Of a DNA stretch of 64,000 nucleotides, positions 7,357 through 14,632 are shown piece by piece. This DNA comes from CAZUGO01 sp964619935. GTDB lineage: Bacteria > Planctomycetota > Phycisphaerae > UBA1845 > CAIVHJ01. Position numbers and translations under genes: made by a program. Position 1 is the first letter of the stretch, and each line of letters begins with the position of its first letter. The stretch lies in assembly GCA_964619935.1 (NCBI GenBank), contig CAZUGO010000032.1, positions 124,001 through 188,000 of the forward strand. The letters run 5' to 3'. The notes under the pieces were generated by a model that saw only the letters and a program-made list of their open reading frames with translations, searched no databases and was not told the origin of the DNA.

Positions 7357-9139
7357 GGGGGTGCGTCCTCGGGCGCCGGGTTCGGGTCGGGGCCGGGGGT
7401 GTGATTCCAAAGTGCCCATCCGCGAGGCCCACAAAGAAGGACCGCGCATTGGCGCCCAGAGTTCGGGTGCGGTACCCGCCTTCCTGGACCACCAGCGTCG
7501 GCAGCTGCAGGTGGCCGATCATGCGACCGTTTTGTTCGAAATCGGCGGCCCGCAGCGTCCAGGTGCCGGTGGGGTCGCCCCGGGCCGAATCGAATCCCAA
7601 GGCCACCACCAGGAAGCGGGGCTGGAAGTTGCGGATCTTCCGAAGTGCTTGCGTCAGGGTGACCCGGTAGCGCGCGCCGTCAACGGCCTCAGGCAGGGGG
7701 AAATTGATGTTGAAGCCCTCGGCGGAGCCGCTGCCGCGATCATCTGCGAAACCACTGAAGTAGGGGTAGGCGAAGCGAGGGTGCCCGTGGATGGAAACGG
7801 TCAACACATCGCGGCGATCATAGAAGATGTCCTCCTGGCCGTTGCCGTGATGGTAGTCGATGTCCAGGATCGCCACGCGTCCGTGCTGGGTCAGGAAGTG
7901 GGCCGCGATGGCTGAATTGCTGAAGTAGCAGAATCCACCGAATGATCGCCGCTCGGCATGATGGCCCGGCGGTCGGACCAGGGCGTAGCTGAGGCGCTCG
8001 CCCTTGAGCAGTTCGTCGGCCGCCGTCAGCGCGCAGTCGACGGCGCGCTTGGCGGCCGGAAAGACGTTGGCATTGATCGGGGTGAATGTATCAATGCAAT
8101 AGTAGCCGGCGCGGACGGAGCGCTCCTTCGGTGGACGCGACTGGTTGCGTATGGGAAAGACATACGGATAGACCGACTTTCCGGGGGGGACCGACCGGCA
8201 GGTCCGTTTGAGATAGTCGACAAAACCGTGGTCGTGAACCGCGCGGATATGGCGTTCGCCGAAGTCGCGGGGCGGGACCGGTCGAAACAGGCCGGTCTTG
8301 TCGAGCTCGCCGCGGATGGCGGCGATGCGTGCCGGGGCTTCCACGTACCCGCGATCGCGGACATGGTGGATGTCGTGCTTGTCGTTGACCACCAGTGACA
8401 GGCAAGGGCGTCCGGCGGTGACCCGCGGCGCGGTCGCCCGTTCGGGGTCCAGATAGCGAAACGGGCGGACCCGCACCGGGTCAGCGCGGAAGGAGGCGAC
8501 CACCCGGGTGACGTAATCCGCCGGGCAGATGTCCGCGTACTTGCGTTCCAGGATGGCCCGGACCACGACCCGGACGGCCTGGCGCCGCAGCGGGCGGCCG
8601 CTGTCCAGATCGTCGTACATCAGGTAGGGCATGTCCAGTTGGCCGGGACGGATCGGTGCATCGTAGTCGTTGCCCGCCAGCGGGCGCACGCCGAAGCGCT
8701 CGTAGAACCGCAGTCGGGAGATGTTCTGACGCAATGCTCCGGCGTCGGACAGCGACTCGGGCTCGTCCGGCTGGCATTCGAAGAACAGTCCCAAGGATTT
8801 GGCCCGGGCTGCGTCCTCACGCAGACGGGCGTAAACGGCTCCACCCACACCGCCGCCGGTGCCACGGGCGCTGGCCACGATGAAGTCCAGGAACCAGAAC
8901 CCCAGATCCGGTTCGTGCGACACCAGGGCGAACCCGCGAACGCGCCCTCGGGCATCGTCGGCGACGTACAGGAAGGCGCGAAACTGATGCTTGAGCGGGT
9001 TGCGCAGCTTGTCCAGCAGGCCGTCGGCATCCGCGGCACTCACCCCGGACATCTGCTCCCGAAGCATCTGCTGAATCTGGCCGATTTCACCGGCATCGAT
9101 AGGCAGCAGGTCATCGAAGATCCGGCGAATTCTAAGCAT
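7346..9139 (-). CDS. GNAT acetyltransferase fused to a zinc histone-deacetylase-like amidohydrolase
   Basis: A 597-residue fusion. Residues 1-185 resemble GNAT (RGFALVSHEPDLGFWFLDFI, then FYERFGV). Residues about 245-575 are an AcuC/HDAC/acetylpolyamine amidohydrolase domain. The catalytic set is complete: His dyad H393-H394 in RPPGHHAE, Zn ligands D428 and H430 in DIDYHHGNG, D517 in GFDSARGD, and Tyr556 in EGGY. Acetylation and deacetylation therefore sit in one polypeptide. The start at 9139 overlaps the preceding ATP-grasp stop by 8 bases; the longer open frame lacks protein character. By family the C-terminal domain removes acetyl from amines or polyamines. Here the substrate is likely the product of KamA and the two ligases (inference). 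Confidence 0.9.
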   Translation of the reverse strand: MLRIRRIFDDLLPIDAGEIGQIQQMLREQMSGVSAADADGLLDKLRNPLKHQFRAFLYVADDARGRVRGFALVSHEPDLGFWFLDFIVASARGTGGGVGGAVYARLREDAARAKSLGLFFECQPDEPESLSDAGALRQNISRLRFYERFGVRPLAGNDYDAPIRPGQLDMPYLMYDDLDSGRPLRRQAVRVVVRAILERKYADICPADYVTRVVASFRADPVRVRPFRYLDPERATAPRVTAGRPCLSLVVNDKHDIHHVRDRGYVEAPARIAAIRGELDKTGLFRPVPPRDFGERHIRAVHDHGFVDYLKRTCRSVPPGKSVYPYVFPIRNQSRPPKERSVRAGYYCIDTFTPINANVFPAAKRAVDCALTAADELLKGERLSYALVRPPGHHAERRSFGGFCYFSNSAIAAHFLTQHGRVAILDIDYHHGNGQEDIFYDRRDVLTVSIHGHPRFAYPYFSGFADDRGSGSAEGFNINFPLPEAVDGARYRVTLTQALRKIRNFQPRFLVVALGFDSARGDPTGTWTLRAADFEQNGRMIGHLQLPTLVVQEGGYRTRTLGANARSFFVGLADGHFGITPPAPTRTRRPRTHPRGP

Positions 9140-10145
9140 TCCGGACCGGCTCCTTCGCCGGGGCGGGCATTCCGGCGGCAGCGACGATGCGGCCGACCAC
9201 CGTGTCGGCGGCCATGCCGCACTGCCGGGCGGCGGCCATGAACCCGGCATCGGGCGACAGGCACGGATTTGCGTTGACTTCCAGGACCCAGGGACGCCCG
9301 GCCGGGTCCACGCGAAAATCGACCCGGGCATAGCCCCTCAGCCCAAAGCGCTGCCAGCAGGCCCGGGCCAAGTCGCGAAGGTGGTCCAGGAGCGCGGCAT
9401 CGGCTCCGGGAAAGTCAAAGCGGCGCGGGGTGGCTTCGTACTCGAAACTCGCGGGATTCCACTTGGCTTCATAACCGACAATCCGCGGCTTGCCCACCGG
9501 ATAATCGGCGAATTCGATTTCAGCGACCGGCAGGACCGCTACCGTGGGGCCGTCGGCCAGCAGGGACACGTTGAACTCCCGGCCGTCCACGAATTGCTCG
9601 GCAAACACGGCTCCCTGGCGCACCCGGGCCGCAGCCAGAGCCTCCTCGAGCTGGCCGGGCGAGCCAATGTGCATGACGGCATCGTCAGCGATGCCCACCG
9701 AGGCGTCTTCGCAATCGGGTTTGATGATGAATTGCCCCGGGATCGTGAGACCGATGGTTGCCCGTTCGCCCGGGCAATACCAGGGCGGCGTCGGAATCCC
9801 GTCCTGTTGCAGCCAGGTTTTTGCGAGGGTCTTGCAAGTGGTGATCAGGCAGGCACTGCTACTGCTGCCGGTGAACGGCATCCCGCGGGCTTCGAGCAGC
9901 GCCGGCACCACGTGAATCAGCCGACCGTGTCCCGCGAGTGATTCGACCAGGTTGAAGACCCCGTCGGGAGCCGACCGGGTGAGCGTCGCTGACAGTGCCT
10001 GAAGGTCGAGCGTGACGGCCGTCGTTTGGCTGCAGTGCCCGAGTGCGGCCAGGGCATCGGAAATGAGTTCCGCTTGCTGAATGACATCCGCTTCATCCGG
10101 GCGGCTGTCCTCGCCGAGGGCGTCGTGCAGGATGGCGACGTTCAC
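9132..10145 (-). CDS. ATP-grasp ligase (D-Ala-D-Ala ligase-like), second of pair
   Basis: A 337-residue ATP-grasp protein. Visible features are an N-terminal pre-ATP-grasp domain with DGVFNLVESLAGHGR, the substrate loop FTGSSSSACLITTCKTLAKTW containing the first ATP lysine, FIIKPDCEDASVGI with the second lysine, and the Mg-binding end YARVDFRVDPAGRPWVLEVN. The D-Ala-D-Ala ligase family makes amide bonds between a carboxylate and an amine through an acyl phosphate. GTG start, overlapping the upstream stop as GTGA. With the adjacent paralogous ligase and KamA, it probably joins an amino acid to lysine or beta-lysine. It is not a housekeeping Ddl: no mur or cell-division genes are near, and the motifs are divergent. 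Confidence 0.87.
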   Translation of the reverse strand: MNVAILHDALGEDSRPDEADVIQQAELISDALAALGHCSQTTAVTLDLQALSATLTRSAPDGVFNLVESLAGHGRLIHVVPALLEARGMPFTGSSSSACLITTCKTLAKTWLQQDGIPTPPWYCPGERATIGLTIPGQFIIKPDCEDASVGIADDAVMHIGSPGQLEEALAAARVRQGAVFAEQFVDGREFNVSLLADGPTVAVLPVAEIEFADYPVGKPRIVGYEAKWNPASFEYEATPRRFDFPGADAALLDHLRDLARACWQRFGLRGYARVDFRVDPAGRPWVLEVNANPCLSPDAGFMAAARQCGMAADTVVGRIVAAAGMPAPAKEPVRNA

Positions 10146-11167
10146 GCGAGTAACGCCGGCGCCCCGGAGGTCCGCACGGGATCATCGGGCGTGCTCGGAA
10201 TTCGACGCCGGGCGGACGCAACAATCCGATCAATCAGCTCGAGGTAGGTCATGCCCACCGCCGTGCACAGCAGCGGTAGATCGGAATGCGTGGGATGCAA
10301 TCCGGGCAGCGGGTTGACTTCCAGAACGAACAGCGTGCCCTGCTCGTCGGCCCGAAAGTCAACACGACCGCCGTCGCGGCAGCCCAAGGCCCGCCACGCC
10401 GCCAGGGCCAGAGCTTCTGCTTCCCGGCTGAGGGTCGGAGGGGCCAGCAGATAGCGGCAGAGATCTTCACAGCGTTCCTTGTTGGCGTAGGTGCAGGAAT
10501 GCTGCTCGGCGCCTTCAAGCAGTTCAATCTCCAGGGTTCCGATGGCCCGGGCTTGCGGGCCCGTGCCCAGGATGCCCACGGTGAACTCGCGGCCCGAAAG
10601 AAACGGCTCGATCAGGGCCGGCTGTTGAAACTGCAGCAGGATGCGCTCACAGGCCCACCGCAGTTGGTCTGGATTGTCGACCCGTGAGCGGCTGTCGATG
10701 CCCTTGGAAGTCCCTTCGGCAACCGGCTTCGCGAACACCGGGAACGGCAGATCGACGGAGTCGGCGTGCTCGACCGCGCCCACTTCACAGAATGGAGCCG
10801 TTCGGATCCCACAGTCGCGGAGCACGCGCTTGGCCATGGCTTTGTGCAGGGTCAAGGACGCGGCCAGCGGGTCCGAGAAGGTGTAGGGGATCGCGAAGGC
10901 CTCCAGGAGCCCCGGGACCTGGGCCTCCCGGCCGAACCCCCGGAGCCCTTCGGCGATGTTGAACACCAGGTCCCAGCGGTCACCCGCGGCCAGACGCCCA
11001 ACCAATTGCCGTGCGTGCCCGATGCGGTCCGTGTCATGGCCCAACCTGCGCAAGGCGCTTTCCAGTTCGTCGATGGTCTCATTCTGGTCGAACTCAGCAG
11101 CCGCTTCTTCGCCGTACCCTTCGGCGAGATAGGCCTCACGCAGGTCGTAGGTCATTCCGATTCTCAT
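10142..11167 (-). CDS. ATP-grasp ligase (D-Ala-D-Ala ligase-like), first of pair
   Basis: About 341 residues. The start at 11167 (MRIGMTYDLREAYLAEG) is chosen because it leaves a clean 29-base gap after kamA and has GGGGAG upstream; the frame opens further but is unconserved there. Recognisable elements are DLVFNIAEGL, the LTLHKAMAKRVL loop, FPVFAKPVAEGTSKGI, and CRDGGRVDFRADEQG followed by VLEVNPLPGLHP, which carries the metal-binding acidic and Asn residues. Its layout parallels the following gene, but the two are clearly diverged, so they probably add different residues in sequence. It ends as GTGA with the next gene. Confidence 0.87.
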   Translation of the reverse strand: MRIGMTYDLREAYLAEGYGEEAAAEFDQNETIDELESALRRLGHDTDRIGHARQLVGRLAAGDRWDLVFNIAEGLRGFGREAQVPGLLEAFAIPYTFSDPLAASLTLHKAMAKRVLRDCGIRTAPFCEVGAVEHADSVDLPFPVFAKPVAEGTSKGIDSRSRVDNPDQLRWACERILLQFQQPALIEPFLSGREFTVGILGTGPQARAIGTLEIELLEGAEQHSCTYANKERCEDLCRYLLAPPTLSREAEALALAAWRALGCRDGGRVDFRADEQGTLFVLEVNPLPGLHPTHSDLPLLCTAVGMTYLELIDRIVASARRRIPSTPDDPVRTSGAPALLA

Positions 11168-11196
11168 GAGAATTGCGCTCCCCGGGCTGGTGCAGG

Positions 11197-12498
11197 TCAC
11201 AGCGCGCCGCGACTCGGCGGCGCTGGATCGTAGTAACGGAACTCTCGCCCCTCGTAATTCCGAAGCAAGGCGTCATCGCCATCGCGGCCCACGTAGGTGT
11301 CGGGAAACAGCGGAATCTTGCCGCCGCCCCCCGGGGCGTCGACCACGAAGGTTGGCACCGCGTAGCCGGTGACATAGCCGCGCAGTCCGGCAATGATTTC
11401 GAGACCCTTCTCGATCGGTGTCCGCAAGTGCGCTGAACCGGAAATCGGGTCGCACTGGTACAGGTAGTACGGCCGGACGCGAATTCTGAGCAGCCCCAGG
11501 ACCAAGTTCCGCATGGTCTGCAGGTCATCATTGACCCCGCGGGTCAGGACAATCTGGGCGCCGAGCGGGATGCCCGCGTCGGCCAGCTGGCCGCAGGCCT
11601 TGGCCACCTCCGGCGTCAGTTCGGCGGGATGCATGAAGTGGATGCTCATCCAGAACGGATGGTAGCGTCGCAGCATCTTGCAGAGGGCCGGCGTGATTCG
11701 CTGGGGCAGAACGGCGGGGATCTTGGATCCGATTCGCAGAAACTCAACATGGGGGATGGCATGCAGCCGGGAGAGCAGCCACTCCAGCCGGTCATCACTC
11801 ATGGTCAGCGGGTCGCCGCCGGAGAGCAACACGTCACGGATTTGCGGGTGGGCTTCGATATAATCGATGGCCTGTTGGTACTGTGCCGGGTTGAAGTGGT
11901 ACTCGCCGGTCTGCCCGACCATCCGCGCCCGCGTGCAGTAGCGGCAGTAGGTCGCGCAGAAGTTGGTCACCAGGAACAGGACCCGGTCCGGGTAGCGATG
12001 CACCAGCCCGGGGACCGGCATGTACGCATCCTCCGCCAGCGGATCGTCGGCCTCGCCCCGTCCCGTGTGGAATTCGTCGGGCAGTGGAATCATCGTGCGC
12101 CGGAGCGGATCATCCGGCTGGTCTCGATCGATGAGCGACGCATAATAGGGCGTGATGCCAACCGGCAGGTGGCCACCGAGGGCTTCCACGGCGGTGCGCT
12201 CTTCCGGCGAGAGCCGAAAGATCCGCTCCAGGCCGGACAGGTCGCGAATGCGCTTGCGCAACTGCCAGCGCCAATCGTTCCAGTCGGGGGACGACGCCTG
12301 GGCGAAGTGCTTCCGCCGGAAGCGGTGACGCGAATCGACGGATCCCTGGGGTTTCGCAAGGATCCGTTGGGTCGGCGCACGCGAGGATCCATTTCGATCC
12401 GGCTTGAGCGAGGGTGGGAGTTCAAGGACTGTAAGCGACACTGCTGTGCGGCATGCGCCGCCAGGCTCCGAGTCGGAGCCGAGGCTTTGTGCGTCCAT
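11197..12498 (-). CDS. kamA: Lysine 2,3-aminomutase (radical SAM, PLP)
   Basis: A KamA-family enzyme of 433 residues if it begins at ATG 12498 (GGAA 4 bases upstream). A GTG at 12552 would add 18 unconserved residues. The radical SAM cluster motif is CATYCRYC (Cys181, 185, 188). The PLP lysine lies in DAPGGGGK (Lys394). Asp350 in QCDPISG and Asp387 in VVDAPGGGG are 37 residues apart, as are the Asp293/Asp330 pair that binds the lysine epsilon-ammonium in clostridial lysine aminomutase. I therefore predict L-lysine to L-beta-lysine rather than a glutamate mutase. First gene of an operon with two ATP-grasp ligases and acetyl-transfer/removal domains. The ablA-ablB compatible-solute pathway also starts with KamA but has no ATP-grasp enzymes. 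Confidence 0.93.
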   Translation of the reverse strand: MDAQSLGSDSEPGGACRTAVSLTVLELPPSLKPDRNGSSRAPTQRILAKPQGSVDSRHRFRRKHFAQASSPDWNDWRWQLRKRIRDLSGLERIFRLSPEERTAVEALGGHLPVGITPYYASLIDRDQPDDPLRRTMIPLPDEFHTGRGEADDPLAEDAYMPVPGLVHRYPDRVLFLVTNFCATYCRYCTRARMVGQTGEYHFNPAQYQQAIDYIEAHPQIRDVLLSGGDPLTMSDDRLEWLLSRLHAIPHVEFLRIGSKIPAVLPQRITPALCKMLRRYHPFWMSIHFMHPAELTPEVAKACGQLADAGIPLGAQIVLTRGVNDDLQTMRNLVLGLLRIRVRPYYLYQCDPISGSAHLRTPIEKGLEIIAGLRGYVTGYAVPTFVVDAPGGGGKIPLFPDTYVGRDGDDALLRNYEGREFRYYDPAPPSRGAL

Positions 12499-12596
12499 CG
12501 TATTCCAGAGGACCTCATGAGGCGTTGTCGGTTCGCCGCGCCCGATTGACACCCGGGCGACGCTCCGGACGATCCGGTAGACGCCACAGCGCCGAG

Positions 12597-12624
12597 ATTA
12601 AAACACGTTTTGAAACGACGTCAA
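12597..12624 (-). promoter_or_regulatory. Predicted sigma70-type promoter of the kamA operon
   Basis: On the minus strand TTGACG (12619-12624), a 16-base spacer, then TTTAAT (12597-12602), which matches the -10 consensus in five of six positions. The spacer contains the dyad CGTTT-TG-AAACG (12606-12617), a possible operator. Expected transcript start is near 12590, about 90 bases before the chosen kamA start. Confidence 0.55.
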
Positions 12625-12950
12625 TAGTAATTCCGCCGGTCAGTAGGAATTCTCGCCGGCACCGGTCATCGCCCGGGGATCGGGACGGGGCGGCTGGGGC
12701 TCCGGCAAGACTGTGGACAGGATGGCGCCGCCGTGAATCCGACGGCCGTGGTCCGACCGGGGACGTTCCGGCGATCCCGCGGTTCGGTCAGCCTGAAGCA
12801 CCCGCCCGGCGGTCCGGGGATGGCGCCGGCCGGATCCCCGGCCATTGTCGGTCATCGGTCAGAACGAGAACAGGTAGCGGATCCTGGCACCGAACCGGGG
12901 TCCCGAGCGGCATCGGCCGCGGCGCAGCCGATCGGCGGACCCCAGGCCGA
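12625..12950. other. Intergenic interval without a recognised gene
   Basis: About 330 bases between the kamA promoter and the end of the acyl-adenylate gene. Frames are open on both strands because of high GC, but none has a ribosome site or recognisable composition. I see no terminator or repeat. Confidence 0.5.
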
Positions 12951-13970
12951 TCAGTAGATTCCGGCGTCGGACGGTTCTGCGCCCGGTCGGTCGGCAGGAC
13001 GTGGATCTTCAACACCCGGGCCGAATGCAGAATGGCTCCCACCCGGCGCGCCGGCGGCGCCACCGACATCGCGTTCGCGCAAGTTAGCGATCAGCACCGT
13101 GGGATCCAGCCGGGTCATCCAGACGCGACCGTCGTTGTCCACCCGTAGCTGATGGCGCAGGCCGAGGGGGTGGTAGCGCAGCGGGCGGTCGGGTCGTCCG
13201 CCGAATTCCATGCACACCCCGAACAGGCTGTTGCCATAACCAGCCAGGTGCGCGGCGTTGGAAAACCACTCTGCCTGGGCCGACCACAGCAACCCGGGCG
13301 GCACCCGCATCCCGCCGTAGTGCACCCCGCGGACCCTCCGGCGCTGCGCGGGGGTCATGGTGCCGGCTAGCGCTTCCAGCAGGACCGGCGTGGTGAACAG
13401 CACGCCAACGGGCTCACGATGCAGGATTGCCAAGGCCTGTTCCAACAGGTGGTCGAGGTAACGCCGGCGGGCCAGGCTGTCCGCCGGGAGTTTGCGGAAC
13501 CACCGTGGGTCGAAATCGATCGCAAACGGCTGCGGGCTGCCCAGCGCCGCCGCACAGGCCGCAGCGCCCTGGGCGATGACGTGCGGACCGCTCGGTCCGA
13601 CCCACAGCCACAGTTCACCCCTTGGGAAGCCGGCGAGGTCGGCGACGCGCACAAACGGCTCGACGAAGGCCGCATGAAACTCCCGGCAGGAGAACAGGGT
13701 TCGTTTGGGCGCAGCGGTGGTGCCGCCGGTCTCCGCGATGACCGCTCCGGCCAGTTGGGCGTGCTGGCTGCGGGGCACGAAGTCCAGGATCGGTCGGGTG
13801 CTCAGGGCAGCTTCGTCCATCGGCCCGAGGCGATCGAGGTCCTGCAGCCCGCCGATGGCGCGGCGGGCGTCGATGCCCAGCACCCGCGCCCGATCGAGCC
13901 AGAAAGGCGCTCCAGAATCGGGATCGAAGTGGATCCCGATGATTTTGCGGACGTACGCATCAGCCGTCAT
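12951..13970 (-). CDS. PaaK/LuxE-like acyl-adenylate-forming enzyme
   Basis: A 339-residue protein related to phenylacetate-CoA ligase and LuxE acyl-protein synthetase. The AMP-binding loop appears as ETGGTTAAPKRT. YGGMRVPPGLL and GYGNSLFGVCMEFGGRP correspond to the A4/A5 region, and MTRLDPTVLIANLRERD to A8. It is shorter than PaaK (about 430) and lacks a full C-terminal AMP-binding cap. The compact form ending in GIY is more like LuxE-type members. Start ATG 13968-13970 overlaps the upstream TGA as ATGA. With the hydrolase and the NAD(P)-dependent reductase it probably activates a carboxylic acid that is then transferred or reduced (inference). The substrate is unknown. Confidence 0.75.
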   Translation of the reverse strand: MTADAYVRKIIGIHFDPDSGAPFWLDRARVLGIDARRAIGGLQDLDRLGPMDEAALSTRPILDFVPRSQHAQLAGAVIAETGGTTAAPKRTLFSCREFHAAFVEPFVRVADLAGFPRGELWLWVGPSGPHVIAQGAAACAAALGSPQPFAIDFDPRWFRKLPADSLARRRYLDHLLEQALAILHREPVGVLFTTPVLLEALAGTMTPAQRRRVRGVHYGGMRVPPGLLWSAQAEWFSNAAHLAGYGNSLFGVCMEFGGRPDRPLRYHPLGLRHQLRVDNDGRVWMTRLDPTVLIANLRERDVGGAAGAPGGSHSAFGPGVEDPRPADRPGAEPSDAGIY

Positions 13971-14632
13971 CCGTGCAGCCAATTCAGGATCTCCTGCACC
14001 ACCCGCGACTCCTGACCCCGGTAGAAGTGTTCCGCCGCTGAGAAGGTGACCAGATGCTTGGGAGCGCATGCCGATTCAAACCAGATGCGGGTGTGTTGCA
14101 GTGGCGTGGCGAAATCGTTGTCGGCGGTGATGATCAGCTTGGGCAGCGCCGAGCGGGCCATGTCGGAGTAGTCGTGATGGGTCAGGGTCGGACCGATGGT
14201 CACCAGGTGACTGATGTGAGCATTGCCGCACAAGCGGGCCACCACCGACGCGCCGAAGGAGTATCCGATGGCCACTGTGGGCATGAAGGCCGCCCGGCCG
14301 AGCCAGCGGAGCGCGGCGGCCGCATCGTCGATTCGTCCGGAATCGTCTGGCGCCTCACCGCTGTTCCAGAACGCCTCCATGACGGAGGCCGACGGGGCGG
14401 CGCCGCCAAATCGGAAGCGCAGGGTCAGAAACCCGTGCTCTGCCAGGCCGCGGCCCACGGCCCGCACCACATTGTTCTCGATCCGGCCGCCCATCAGCGG
14501 GTGCGGGCCGACGATCAGGGCGGAACGCTGCGGACATCCCGCAAAGGGGTAGGCGATCACGCCGCGCAGTGGGCTGAGGCCGCCTGGGATGGCCACGGTT
14601 TCCTCAAGAATGTCACAGGGTTCGCAGCTCAT
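13967..14632 (-). CDS. Alpha/beta-hydrolase
   Basis: About 221 residues from ATG 14632, which lies inside the tail of the preceding gene (20-bp overlap). The core features are an oxyanion-side GPHPLMGGRIENN, the nucleophile elbow GYSFGASV, a late acidic residue in TADNDFATP, and His in SAAEHFY, so the Ser-Asp-His triad is complete. The fold resembles small dienelactone hydrolase/CocE-like thioesterases. Sandwiched between an acyl-adenylate enzyme and an SDR reductase with overlapping ends on both sides, it is likely a thioesterase or esterase of the same pathway. No signal peptide is present, so it is cytoplasmic. Confidence 0.8.
   Translation of the reverse strand: MSCEPCDILEETVAIPGGLSPLRGVIAYPFAGCPQRSALIVGPHPLMGGRIENNVVRAVGRGLAEHGFLTLRFRFGGAAPSASVMEAFWNSGEAPDDSGRIDDAAAALRWLGRAAFMPTVAIGYSFGASVVARLCGNAHISHLVTIGPTLTHHDYSDMARSALPKLIITADNDFATPLQHTRIWFESACAPKHLVTFSAAEHFYRGQESRVVQEILNWLHG

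Noticed and set aside
12788..13069. A possible frameshifted C-terminus for the PaaK/LuxE-like gene
   Set aside because: The natural frame ends in a LuxE-like PSDAGIY tail, so no frameshift is needed.
12453..13148. A plus-strand frame of 231 codons across the kamA upstream region
   Set aside because: It is Arg-rich and overlaps both flanking genes, with no family signature or ribosome site.
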